64,000 nucleotides of DNA from Turritopsis dohrnii (taxonomy: Eukaryota; Cnidaria; Hydrozoa; Anthoathecata; Oceaniidae), in contig BQMF02000003.1 of assembly GCA_027922465.2 (NCBI GenBank), forward strand, positions 1,736,001 through 1,800,000, read 5' to 3'. The notes beneath the pieces are model-generated. The model was not told the DNA's origin. It saw only the letters and a program-made list of their open reading frames with translations, and did no database searches. How positions within the stretch are numbered: position 1 is the first letter of the stretch; the number at the start of each line of letters is the position of its first letter. The translations under genes and the position numbers were made by a program. Positions 50,101-62,109 of this stretch are shown here, piece after piece.

Positions 50101-53100
50101 AAATTCAAATACACTTTCGGAAATATTTGTATGATCCAAAGTTTAATGACTTTTATTTACCTTTTTATGTACCTTCAAAATGCAAATTAAATATACAATT
50201 ATTTTAGTTGACATAAAAATAGAAAGAATTCCTACTGCAAAGAGGTAAACAGGATTACAGAAACACTTATTTCTTAAATCCTAATACTTAGCTACAGAAA
50301 TATTAACTTACTGTATCTTCCATCTTTCAGCTTTGTCAAATCATAGTAGGAATACTTATTGCCATCACTTGTTAGCTCATTCTTACAGTAGTCGTATGGG
50401 TTAGCTAAAAGATAGTAAACAGAATAAAATTTATATCTTATGCAAACTGTACAAGTATAAAAATAATCAATCCTATATACAACTTTATGAAAACCCTTCA
50501 AAGAGGTAAATGTTTTTAGTGGTAACAAAATGTCTTTTCCAAAACAGGCAAAAGGATTTCGGTAACATTCATCTGCTAATCTAATTATAATTTAGCAAAA
50601 ATAAAAAACAACTGTTACAAAAGCTTCTCCTTCTTGAAGACAATGCTCTACATTATAATGATAACATTAGATTCCTTTAATCATTACTTTAGGGTCAGGG
50701 AGGTTGTAAATAAACCAATGGCATATCCAGAGGGATTAAGATGTTGGTATATCAGTGTGGGCAGCCAAATTATTTATTGAAAAATGTTACTTATTAAAGC
50801 CTTAAAAGTAGAAATCTTTTCTGCAAACATTGAATGTATTATAATAAAGCATACTAAGTATCAAATTCTTTTAGGAAAGTTATTGTCAACTTGTCTGTCC
50901 TCATAATATCTATGTTGCTTTTACTTTGTATTGCTCAACCATTTCTATTTATATCATGTCTTATATTATTTATATAATTAGTTTAAAAATGTTCTTCAAT
51001 GTAGATTAGAGTAGGAAAGTATCGTTTTCTTTCTTCTTTTTAGAGCTGTAGAAAAATGCTCTACTCCGAAGGTTAAAGGAAAGGACAATTGCGACTTAAT
51101 TCTTCATTTAATTTTCTTTTATACTTCCATTAACTAGTTACATGAAAGTATGTTTACCTTAAATCTAGTGTCCACCAATGCGCTAACACATTAATGCAAA
51201 TGATCAAAACAAATTTGTGCATGGATGGACACCTTAATGCAAATAACTAACGCAAAAAATGTTAGGCACGCGCAAATTTTTATCGCCAAAATTTAGGTTA
51301 TAACCAAAAATAAGAAGTGAAAACTTTTTCATTTCTTATTTTTGGTTATAACGAAAAAAATTCAGAAATCAAAGAAATGCTGATGATCTTTAGCATGTGG
51401 TGCTCTTTAATAACAAAAAAATATTGTGTTAAGGAGATGTGAGATTAAACATTTGTTACTTTATCTTTAACTTATGTGGCAAAAATAAACAGTATTTCGA
51501 AAAAAATTGACATAGTCTTCCCTATTCGAAACTCTCATTTTATTTACTAGTCTTGTTGCACCATACAGTTCTCGATCCTTGAATATATCCTGCACCCAGA
51601 AGGCCCTCTTTTTACCAGTATTGATTCTTCGGGAACGTCCTTCTCAAAGCAATATTACAAGCAAAATATCAAGTACATCTTCCTCTCCACAATTCATTTC
51701 TGCTGTGTTTTTCTGTTTGATAGTTTCAAAAATTTTTAATAAAATTTAATCGACTCGTTTCCACTTTTTCCAGTTTTTGTGCCAGACATACTGAGGCCGG
51801 CGATAAATTATAAATTATAACTAGTTATTTGTGTTTATCATAAATGCTTTGAATGTTATTTGGCAGCCAAGATGTTTGAAAATGACACATTATCTAACTG
51901 AGATGCCATTTATGAAAAGGATTGAAGATGGATAGTTTGAATTCAGGTATTGATGATTAAGAATCATTGATTTTGTTTTTGGCACCTTAAGGGAATTAAT
52001 TTTCGTGGGAATTAATTTTCGCGGTTTTCCATCATTTCCCACGAAAAGTTTGATTTACCTATATCCGCGAAAATTAGTTCCTGCGAAATTTCTGAAAAAT
52101 GCAATCCGCAAAATTTCTTTTCGAAAATCTACAATGTTCGAAATTCTGGTCAAATTTCCAAGGGTTTTGATTTAGAAGACTGAAATTTCTTTTTTTATTA
52201 TCTTTCAAAAATATTTCTCAGTCAATAATTACAGTGTCAGCGGCGAGATTCTTCTTATTTTGAGCTAAAAATAGCTCTCTAATGTTTCTACTTTTTGAAA
52301 TCGTTTTCTTGTTAATGGGAAGTGTTGTTTTTTTTCCGTCTAAAGATTTCTTCCTCTTTTTTGGCCCACCTATATTGACAGCATCAACAGAAAAGGGAGT
52401 AAAACCGTCTCAATTGCTGGCTCCACTGATAAGAGAATGATCACCGCTACCTTTGCCATCACATTAACTGGTGATTTTCTCCCTATCCCGCTTATATACA
52501 GAGGCAAAACGACAAAAAGCCTCCAAGCGAATTTTATGTTACTGCTAACCCAAAGCAGTACAGTAATGAAAAAGAGTCTTTGGAAATGATGAGCAAAATC
52601 ATCATCCCTTACGTGGAAAAAGAACGACGCCGCCTTGGTCTTCCGAATCTCCAACCTGCTGTATTGATAATAGATGTGTTTAAAGGACAGACAACGGATG
52701 CAGTCAAAGATGTTCTGAAAGAAAACAAAATTCTCATCGAAAAGTACCAGTTGCTGGAATCTCAGACACAGTCTGTAAAGGCTTGAAAGGAATGGCACAC
52801 ATCGACCCATTCAATGACATCGATCCATTAGCGCAAGTGTCTTTTGAAGATGAAATTTCACTTGAGCATGAACGAGATCCACAATACAGAGGAAGATGAA
52901 AGTGGCTCTGAATTATGAAGATAATGATGGAAATATATTTAGCATCTTAGAAGATGATATTGATGACGACTTATAGGTAAGTCTTTATATTCATATTGGT
53001 CTCTTTGTAATTACTTTCAGAGTTCGAATTAGCCGTTCGCAATTCGCAATTTGCGATTGTACTTTGACATTTTGCGAGCGCTCTTTCACATTTTATTTTG

Positions 53101-56100
53101 AAAATTGCAAATGGTCAATAATGTTTTACAACTCTTCTTTTGCATACTTCAATAAAATAGGAAGTTTTAAAACACAACTAAAGGCTGTAATTCACCTTTG
53201 TTTTTTGGAAAAATGAAAATATATTCGATAAAAAATTTCATTTTTTGTTTATCATTTTCAATTATCATTAAAATTGAGTATTTGAATATGTTCAAACTTT
53301 TCCTTATTTCATGATCTTTCTTTTGAAATTGAGAGACTCTATTGAATTTGAATGGCGCCAAAAAAAACGACAGTCTTCTCATTATGAGGCACGCGACCAT
53401 GCTAGCGCTTGCTACACAACGCTCCTAGAGCTTAGTTAAGATGCTCTTCAAAAACATGCTCAACTTATTTTATTAGTTTTCATGGCTGACAATGAAGGAT
53501 AACTTAAGTATATTAAATGATTATTCACAAATGTGTTGTTGCTAGGGAGAACGACCACTGTTGCTAAGGTAATTTTGAAATTTCCTTTGTTATACCAATT
53601 CATTTCTTCATCTAACGAAAGAATATGAAAACGGAAGTGATACCAGCAGGACCCGTTTTCGTGTTATTCAATGAAATCAAAAAGCATCTTAGTTTCCAGC
53701 TCCCTTTACAATAACAGTGAAATGAAACCTAATGAATAAAATACACTTGCCTTTTGCACGCTTAGCGCGTAGCACTTTCGTCGCATTTTGCCACCAAATT
53801 TTTGCGAATGTACTTTCCCTTTCTAATTCGAACGCTGACTTTTTATAGGGTAGATATTAAACATAGAAAACATTTGTTGCTTTTTGCTTACTCTCACTCT
53901 CCTCTAATTTTTTTCTCCATTTTGCTTAACATGATCAAATTAATTCCCGCAAAAATTTTCATTTTTCTTTGAACGCGAAAATAAGTTTCCACGAAATCTC
54001 CATTGAAAACAAAAACGCGAAAATCCGCAAAAATTAATACCCTTTTTTCCCGCGAAATTTCTAAAAAACAAATCCGCGAAAATAAGTTCCCGCGAAAATT
54101 CATTCCCTTAAGGTATATTAAACTTGAGGTGAAATTTGCTTAGTGTTTCCAATAGTAGCAGTTCATTTAAAATTTTCTAACCTACCATGTACATTTCTTC
54201 TTTTTAGGTATTATCAAGCCACATAAGAGTACCACAGTTGGTCTCTAAGGAGAAACTATGTTTCTTGGTGGTCAAAGTTCTCTCTTCTTTCAAAACAAAA
54301 CACATCACTAAAACACAGGTGTTTCAGAAAGATAAAAAGAACAAAGACATTATATATAAGTTGTTTTTATGTTGCATACCAATTAAAAGCAACAAAAAAA
54401 GAAAATTCATAGAATTTATGGGATTTCACACAGGAAAAAAATCGCAGGTTGGAGGTTCATTATATGAAAAGGATTTTAAAAGAGTTTCTTAAGGCAAAAC
54501 CGAAGGGGAATGGACTTTGGTTCATTATAATTGAGATGTTCGCTATAAGGGTTCATTATATTGAGAGTCCACTATAAGTGGTCCTGCAGTTCACATCTAA
54601 TGCTAACAGTGACATTATTTAGTAGCTTTGTAATTAATGTTTACATATATTAGCTGGCAAGAATATGATTTCTACCAATGAATTGCCAAATTTCACAGGC
54701 CCAGACCCCAGCTGTTTTTTGACACACTTGCAACATATATACCCAAATTAACCTCTGGATTATGCCACTGAAAACTAAATTAATGTGTACTTCATTTGGA
54801 TTTCTGACTGGATAATCACTTTCTTCAGATAACTATTTTGGGGGGCGCTCATTGACTCATTATAAAGGTCCACTGCTGTTTTTTAGCATAAAGAATTGCT
54901 GCCAAAAGTGAAGATTTTCTCCAAGATTATAACGATATTATGGCAATGTACAGTAGTGATTTCAATAAAAATCGTTTTCAGGTGCAATTAGAAACTTTAG
55001 CGAGTTATTGTGAAAACATTGATGATGTATGTCTCTGTACCGTAACTGATGTATTACGAAATTTGAAAGCAAAGAGCCATCTAAGTGAAATTATAAAGGT
55101 TGTAAAACTAATTCTCGTACTTCCAGCCACTAACGCGACAAGTGAAAGGACATTTAGCTTGTTAAAGCTCATCAAAAGTTACTTGCGATCAACGATGAAT
55201 CAAAGCAGACTAAACCATTTGATGATTTTAAATGCGTATAAAGAACGCCTCTGATCATTTAGATCTAACAAAGATCGCATCTGTATTTGTTAATAAAAAT
55301 GACACGCGCAGAATAATTTTTGGTAAATTTAACTAGCTTTTTGGAATACGTTATAATATTTTATTTTAGAATTAGAACATAATTCTGAAATAAAATATAT
55401 AATATATATTAATATATATTAAACATATATATTGAATTGATTGATATCATTGACTTAAGCTCCCAATTGATACTCAGCGTCGCTTCAACAGCTTTAATAA
55501 CATCCAAGCAACGATGAATAGGCGTTAAAGCCGTGTTGTGCATATTTGATGGTCTTTACTTCTTTGATTTTGTGAAAGTTATCGAAGCTTAAGTTTAACC
55601 TTACCTGGATTACTTTTAAAAGAGATTTAACTATTGGTTAACATAGTAAGTAAGTAAGTAAGTAAAGTAAGTAAATATATTTTCCTGTTATACGATAATA
55701 AATAGTCTACAAGCATATAAATACAAAATATATACAGAGGGAAAGCCATAGAAATAGCAGGGCGCTAGGGGAGTCTACGGCAACCTGTGGGGATTCTTGA
55801 GGATAATAGTTGGTTGTAAATGAATTAATTCTAGATAAGAAGAATTAGGAATTACGTCTGGTGACAGTGTCTCTACCGCAAGCTCACAGGAATCATAGCA
55901 TCACAAAAATTAGGAGTGGGGTTGTGAAGCTGAAGAAAAAGATAATCAAATGTGATCAACATCATCAGGTATAGCTATCTAAGAAATATTTATATAAAGA
56001 GGTTCTCAATTCATTGTAGGATAGATGATTTAGGCTTTCAATGTAAATATTTATTGTATATTTCTTATTTTGTTAAATGCAGATACCTTTTAGTTTTTTT

Positions 56101-56516
56101 ATTATTTGGAAATAACTGATAGCAATTTTTGTTTTAATGTTGAACTTGTCATCCATACGTTTGAAAACAATCGTTTCCTTGGCAGAAATAGCCGCAAACA
56201 GAGCTTTTAGAGCTTCAAAATATGAACATTTTTTCCACTACGTAAAAAGGTCCAAAATTTTCTAAGTTCGCCCCTCCAAATAAAATTCCGTAGCTCCGCC
56301 TCTGCTCTATTATTGCATTACATATTTTTTGGTCAAACATGTTTTCCTCTCTTGTGTTAATCAAAGTGAATTATTTATATCCATCATTATTTATTTTATT
56401 CGCCCCTGATTAATTAGATATTTTAATTTTAATGCTATTTATTCATAGATAATTATCACCTGCAATACAGTTCAAAATTCAATTAGAATATCAAAAGTCT
56501 TACCAGCAGTAGCCAT
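44184..56516 (-). CDS. ACO1: Cytosolic aconitase / iron regulatory protein 1, 20 exons
   Basis: Minus-strand exons: 56504-56516, 50312-50404, 49930-50098, 49291-49428, 49121-49190, 48934-48996, 48356-48476, 48075-48214, 47792-47963, 47609-47709, 47310-47517, 47006-47210, 46844-46928, 46614-46770, 46466-46530, 46023-46187, 45644-45934, 44974-45096, 44713-44898, 44184-44306. They join in phase to 895 residues (human ACO1 889). The 4Fe-4S ligands are present: Cys440 in SCTNTSNPS, Cys506 and Cys509 in [15 protein letters not shown]. Other signatures: [78 protein letters not shown]. No mitochondrial presequence is visible. It isomerises citrate to isocitrate; whether it also binds iron-responsive elements cannot be told from sequence alone. 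The first coding exon is only 13 nt (MATA plus one base), followed by a 6.1-kb intron full of repeats. Confidence 0.94.
51159..51237. repeat. Possible 79-bp TTAA-bounded mini-element
   Basis: TTAA, a short spacer and GTGTCCACCAATGC on the left pair with GCATGGATGGACACC and TTAA on the right. It resembles the ends of the 37307-38051 element. It could also be one end of a larger unit. Confidence 0.4.
51297..51352. repeat. Perfect 20-bp inverted repeat (hairpin)
   Basis: GTTATAACCAAAAATAAGAA and its exact complement are separated by a 16-base loop. It lies in aconitase intron 1. Confidence 0.85.
52380..52980 (+). pseudogene. DDE transposase relic (pogo/jerky-like)
   Basis: Three readable pieces match this family. 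The first, about 52390-52520, reads [20 protein letters not shown] and ends in [12 protein letters not shown]. After a one-base frameshift near 52526, a second piece ([17 protein letters not shown]) continues to [12 protein letters not shown], which carries the second catalytic Asp. The last piece, about 52780-52900, reads [18 protein letters not shown], a typical C-terminus. The segment between about 52745 and 52775, which should include the third acidic residue region, is missing. Confidence 0.75.
53018..53837. mobile_element. hAT-like non-autonomous element nested in the pogo-like element
   Basis: Inverted ends CAG(A/C)GTTCGAATTAG are flanked by ACTTT on both sides (53013-53017, 53838-53842), a 5-bp duplication. 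Subterminal TTCGCAA and TTGCGA words cluster at both ends. No transposase frame is recognised. Confidence 0.75.
54892..55254 (+). pseudogene. hAT transposase C-terminal fragment (dimerisation domain)
   Basis: The open frame includes [40 protein letters not shown], the conserved C-terminal dimerisation region of hAT transposases. The catalytic core and BED finger are absent, and a stop precedes the frame at 54889. It lies antisense in aconitase intron 1. The fragment itself is free of stops, so a young truncated copy is most likely; domestication cannot be excluded. Confidence 0.75.
55637..55850 (-). mobile_element. LINE 3' end with TTAC microsatellite tail
   Basis: Read on the minus strand, a GC-moderate segment ends in a (TTAC)n run (top-strand TAAG repeats at about 55646-55671). 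This is the usual 3' terminus of truncated CR1/L2-type copies. No coding part remains. Confidence 0.45.
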
Positions 56517-59351
56517 TGTGATTGCAACATACACGTTCTCCTTTTTTAGCTTTTCTCATGAGATGTGCAACATCAGCTCAATTCTCGATGGTGATCCGAG
56601 TCTAATTACTGATTTATTTTCGGGCTATCGTATTACCCGCCCCTTCTTTTGAACGCCTGCGCCACCGGGAGGAGGAGTGCTCCATAAATTGTGGGTCTCA
56701 AAAAGAAACCCACATCTTTACACATAGAGAACACGAAACTGACACATTGCTCACATCAACACGAATGCTCGCACCGCGTTCTCCACTGAATGAAAATTTC
56801 TTCAAGCTCGGGCGGGTAACCGTGAACTCAAAGCACTGCCTTACAACCTCGTTCTCGAGGTTGCTTGCCTTACTAATTCACAAAAATTTTTAAAGAAATA
56901 AGCCCTTAATTGTAGAAACCTACAATGATGAATACATGAAGATTATACAGGATATTTACATCATTCAGTAAAAATCGAAGTATTACATATCTGGTAACAC
57001 TCACTGGTTTCTCCACCACCACGATAAGGTCTTGTTAACACCGTCCGATTCTTAGACAGGCATTCTAATAACAAATCATTAAAAACTTTTGCACCAGGCG
57101 TTGAAATTCACCAGTGCAGCATGTAATTCTTTTTTCAGTTCCAGTACTAGTCGTATGGACTAAATACACACTGGCCTTCGGAAGTTAGAGGGCAATCAAT
57201 GGCATATACGAATCTCTGATAGAACTTAATTTTTAGTGGCAAGAGCGAAAACAATTTCATTCTACTTTTACAAAAATTTTTATATTTTCATTTGTTTTTT
57301 CTTCCTACTAATATTTTAGTTTTATTTTTTTATTCTTTAGTTTTTTCCTGCTTATCTATTTTATCAATCTTAAACATGACCATTCTTATTTTGACAAGCT
57401 TAATAGCTTATAACATCAGACATTTGTAAAAGACTCAACTCAACGTATTCAGGTTCAGTCAAAGAAAAGTGGAGGAGTCATGTCATCGGAGCGTTACATC
57501 TAATGATATGTTATTTCTTTTCAGTCTTATGTGATGTAAGTTTTTCTGTTCTTCTTTGAATGACTAAACTTTCCTCCACAGATTTTGGCTAAGCTCTAGC
57601 TCTGCTGCTAACGATAACAATGACAGTAACACGATCGTAGACTTTTGTCGCTGTTTGGGACTGTCGATAGTACACGCTTTGTAATTAATTAGTACATAAA
57701 TCAGCTTTGTTTATAAGAATACGCTTTATAAGAATGTTCAAGATGAAATTGGCCAAAAAGTTAAGAATGTCTTAAAAATATTGCCATCTTAAGATTTTGT
57801 GAGCTCAAAATTTATTTGTCAGAATTTATTTTGTTTTATATGTAAGTGCTATTTTTTTGTAATTATCAATAATGTAAACTCGCCGTGACTCTGCATTTTA
57901 TTTTGTTGCAGTCTTTTCTCCTATCAACCTTTTTTTTACCTTTTGAGTTTTGCCTTTTGTTTCTGGGCACGAAAATTAGGTATGACATAAAGAATGTCTT
58001 AAGAATATGTTAGGATGATTTTGAATAAAAAGTTAAGAATATTCATCATGATACGAAAAAACACCATTCTTTATAAAAAAGAAAGCGTGTATCAGTAGCA
58101 GACATCATAGTAGTAATTGTATGTGTAGAAATTTTGTTGATGGATAACGTTCCTGATAAAGAAATTCGATATTTTTGAAGTTTTTGTTTGTTTTTTTGTT
58201 TTTTAATCATCGAATAATTGGAAATTGATACTATGTAGAGTGTCTTCTTAAAAACTTATCTGATAGATTCTTGGTGTGTAGAATAGATTAATGGTTTTCG
58301 TGCACGATTGGTCGAAAGTAGAGTTAACTTTCTGTAGATAGATATGCATATGTTAGTGTTGCGTGTAGTAAATGCAATTTTGAATTGCTGGTATCAAAAT
58401 CACATCATTGATAAAGTAAAAGAAACTGAGATCAAGGTAGTTAACGTAATTGTAATTTGGTCACAAATCTAAGCTTAATTTAGTTGCAAACTGGTAAAAC
58501 TCTTGTACATGGGTTATTCTCAATTTTCCGTTCAGGTCCTCCAATAAGTAAAGACAGCCTCTGAACTATTTATTTTATGATATCGACTTTTTCCAATCAG
58601 ACGGGATAGACAATATCGCGATATCTTTTTTTAGGAAGAAACGACAAAATTGCATGGCGACGATTTGCCAATATCGTTATCAAAAAAGTAGTTATTCGAA
58701 ATATTGATGCCATTTTAATATAGAATCCAAAACAAAATTCTGAAATGTTTTTAGTTTCGAACATTAGAGGTTGTCGGCATCGAGAGATCAACAGTATGAA
58801 ACAGCAATATGAAACTTGAGTGGGGTGGTCTTGTCTTCTTTATGATTTGATGAATAACAACAACAAACGTTGTTTCTTTTTTTTTTTTTTTTTTTTTTTT
58901 TTTTGTGAAGAGTCATGCAACAATGACTACTCTCCAATAACAATAATCTTTGACAATTTGCTCAAGACAGGTGTTTCACACATTATTTAAAATTCTCTCC
59001 CTCCCTCTGTTACTTCAGTGTGCGCCATCTGTTAAAAGAGCGCCAGCATTTACGCCGGAAGCAAGCAAGGCGCTATTATTGAAAATCAATCATAGCAATC
59101 GAGTATAACACGAGGTTCACGTGAAAACAACAATAATTTTTCAGTAATTTTGCATGTTTATTTTTTCTAAGACAGAATCAAGTTTTAATGTTTTCACAAT
59201 CAGCTATTCAAAACAGTGTATTCTACCCTACCCAGTTATTTCCACAATAAACTTTGAATGAACTTCTAATTTCGTATAGATCTCCTGAAAGGTAAAAAAA
59301 GCTAGAAGAAACCATTTATTATTAGTATCCAAACTGCTTGACTTTGGTACA
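56517..59351. other. Intergenic region between aconitase and lactonase genes
   Basis: The divergent promoters of the two flanking genes should lie here. At 56634-56820 a 10-bp inverted pair (TTACCCGCCC and GGGCGGGTAA) encloses a GC-richer stretch with a smaller hairpin (TGTGGGT...ACCCACA, about 56688-56713); it could be a small repeat. A long poly-T run lies at 58877-58904. No gene was recognised. Confidence 0.4.
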
Positions 59352-61541
59352 ATGAAGACTTTGACACTGGTTGGTGGATTTGGTAACAGCATTGAAGTAT
59401 TTGAGCTAGATCTTAATGAAACTGATTCTGCTCGATCAAAGCTTGTTCATAAAGAGTCTTGCACAGTTGATGAAAAGCCAGCATTTTTGCATGTTGAAAA
59501 TGAGAAAGTATATTGTGTCCACGAAGTATGTATTACATTTTTATATCTGTAAATTAAGTATACTTTGGCAAGAAAAATCCCAGCAAAGGTATTTGCAGAG
59601 TGTCATCAATCCAGGAGAAAAACACCTTGTTTTCTTTTATATAAACAGTCGTTTATGGGTTTAAGCACTGTCCATTCGTAAGTTGCCATTATATAGATAA
59701 TTAATGTCATTTTGTCAAGCACCTTCTTAGCAGACCAGGCAGTTTACGATGCTATTTCAGTAGTTCACTGGTGAACCATATTATAATTATATATATTCTT
59801 TTTTGGTATACACGCCTTTTTTTAAAAAAAGGGCCAGTAAAATTTGACCTGAGGCTGGCTGTTCTTATTTGTGTAGCCTTTTTAAGCCTGCATTGTTCTT
59901 ATTTTGTTCTTAGCTTTAAAGGCACAGTTTCAGATACATGTTTTGGTAATAACCCGATATGAGTATGCAAAGTGAAAAAAAAACTTCTAAACCATTTACC
60001 AATGAGAGAATTGCATTGTTCTTATCATGAATTGTTCTTATTTTATAAGAAAATTCTGGCTTAGGCTGTTCTTAATTTTTGAAACATTGATTTGAGCCTC
60101 TTATTTGTTCTTATTTTTTGGCAAAATGTGAGGCTCGTGTTCTTATAAGATTGTTCTTAAAAAAAAAAAAACGTGTAAGAGATAGGCCCTTAAAGGATAA
60201 GCACATTTTATATAATGGTTTTCATTGATTTCTTGATTGATTTTCAGCTTGCACATTTTCAATTTTCAATGTTTTGAAGAAAGAAGGCTTTATTCTTTAT
60301 AATGAAAAAATTGAAAAGAAATTCTGATTCACATGACTTTATTCTTATAGAAATAAAGTCTGCATTTTTTGCCACCTGTTAATATGTGGATGTGTATTCC
60401 ACTTTAATTTTAGAGAGTGACTGAAAAAATTTCTTCTTATGAGCACAAGTTTGTCAAGTATTTTTTTCCATATTAGTATACATTAGTAATTGAAGTCAGA
60501 TTTTTTAATCAACCAGGGAACAGGGATTGCATTGTGTCAAATGCGACATTTGAGGAAAATTGTTCCTTTTCAAATTTCTGTTCACTCCAGTTTGTTTGCA
60601 GATGGATGATAATTTTAGTCACTGATTGTTCAGAATCAAGCTTTATTGTCTTTCAGGTATCGTCCTTCAAAGGTGAGAAGACTGGTGGCTTATCATTTTT
60701 GAAAATTGGAGGAGTTAAAATTTACAAGATTCAATCACAATTTTCTTGTGGGGAAGATCCATGCCATATTGTTGTAAATCCAGCATACAATTGTGCATAT
60801 GTTTCTAATTATTTATCAGGCCATTTTGCTGTAGCAAAGATAAAAAATGAAGGATTACTTGGTGGAGGTTTATACATCGAAAGTTATGATGAAGGAAGTG
60901 GTGTAGATCCTGAAAGACAAGAAACAAGCCATCCACATGGAGCATGTTTTAAAGACAGACATGTCTATGTTGTAGACCTGGGTTCTGACAAAATTTGGCA
61001 TTATGAGCACGGGGAAGGAAATGACTTTCATGAAGGTACACCTGGTTCAATTGATACTCCTCCAGGGTCAGGTCCTAGGCATATGGTCTTTCATCCCACG
61101 TATAACCTTGCATTTTTATTAACAGAGTTAAGTAATGAAGTTATTGTTTACAAATACAATAGTGGAAATTTAGAAAAACTCTCATCTTATCAATATTTAT
61201 CACCACACCAGCAAGGTAAAAATTATGGAGCAGAAATTGCTGTGCATCCAAACGGGGAATTCCTATTTTTAAGTAATCGAGTCAATGGCTCCATAACTTC
61301 ATATAAGATTTGTGGTTCATCTGGTAAGTTGGAGAAAATCGAATGTTTTGACACTGTGGGTACTTGGCCAAGACATTTTGGGATTGATCCCACTGGAAGC
61401 ATTTTGTTGTGTGCTGACCAATTCAAAAATCTTCTTGAAGTGCTATCAATTGACAAGGATTCTGGGAAACTAAAAAGAGTAGAGACAGTTGATTGCAATA
61501 ATCAACCATCTTGTGTGGTATTTTCGAATTTTCCGGCTTAG
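59352..61541 (+). CDS. Lactonase-type 6-phosphogluconolactonase (beta-propeller), two exons
   Basis: Exons 59352-59525 and 60657-61541 join in phase to 352 residues. Repeated blade motifs are clear: DPCHIVVNPAYNCAYVSNY (about 92), SHPHGACFKDRHVYVVDLG (149), SGPRHMVFHPTYNLAFLL (196), GAEIAVHPNGEFLFLSNR (249) and WPRHFGIDPTGSILLCA (293). This is the seven-bladed lactonase family of bacterial YbhE/Pgl and fungal lactonases, not the isomerase-like PGLS usual in animals. It would hydrolyse 6-phosphogluconolactone or a related lactone in the cytosol. No signal peptide is visible. The substrate is inferred from the family. Confidence 0.88.
59866..60160 (+). repeat. Cluster of TGTTCTTA repeats in the lactonase intron
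   Basis: The word TGTTCTTA occurs about nine times in roughly 290 bp (near 59868, 59894, 59905, 60016, 60030, 60067, 60106, 60139 and 60151), with irregular spacing and same orientation. It may be the subterminal region of a decayed transposon. Confidence 0.6.
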
Positions 61542-62109
61542 TATTCTTTTAATGGATCATATCAAACAATGCGAGTCATTTTTGTGAAATGAATATTTTC
61601 TCAGACAAGCAATATTATATTTATATATATCATTTAATAATGTTAGGTTGGAGATTTATACATAAATACACTAATTTTACAATGTAAAAGAAAAGATTTT
61701 GATTATTACTTTTTAATTTTTGGAATAATTTTTCATGAGAAAAAACTTTTTGGAAGTTGGTTTAGTCAGCAGCTTTTTGTGTTATTATATTTTTTCTATA
61801 TATTTTCTTTCTATATGATTGTAAACTGATATGTAGTCATATTTTGCCAGCTTCATATAAAAAAATATATATGTGTAATCATAATGTGGGTTTTGTTTTT
61901 ATTTGTGAAACGAAGTCTGATACTGTGGTTGGTACCTTAGAAAAACATTTAAATATCGAAACCGCCTAAATGGAAAATCATTATACGGTCCTTCAGAAAA
62001 ACACAATAAGAGAAATAGAGAACAAATGTTTTTGTTTATACTCTCTGAATGGATCGCTTTTGGATTTTTCGCGGGAATCAACTTGGGAGATTTACATGGG
62101 TTTATATGT

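Larger units (their letters stand above)
51987..54111. mobile_element. Pogo-like DNA transposon with decayed transposase
   Basis: Ends carry a tandemly doubled word: left TTAAGGGAATTAATTTTCG then GGGAATTAATTTTCGCGG; right is the inverted equivalent ending CATTCCCTTAA. The target may be TA (as in pogo) or TTAA; the sequence allows both. The interior holds a DDE-type transposase relic at 52380-52980 and a second transposon at 53018-53837. Confidence 0.75.

Noticed and set aside
52370..52810. 146-codon minus-strand open frame
   Set aside because: Antisense shadow of the pogo-like transposase relic.
56634..56820. GC-richer inverted pair upstream of aconitase as a structured RNA gene
   Set aside because: Only 10 bp of pairing and no match to a known RNA; more likely a promoter-proximal repeat or chance.
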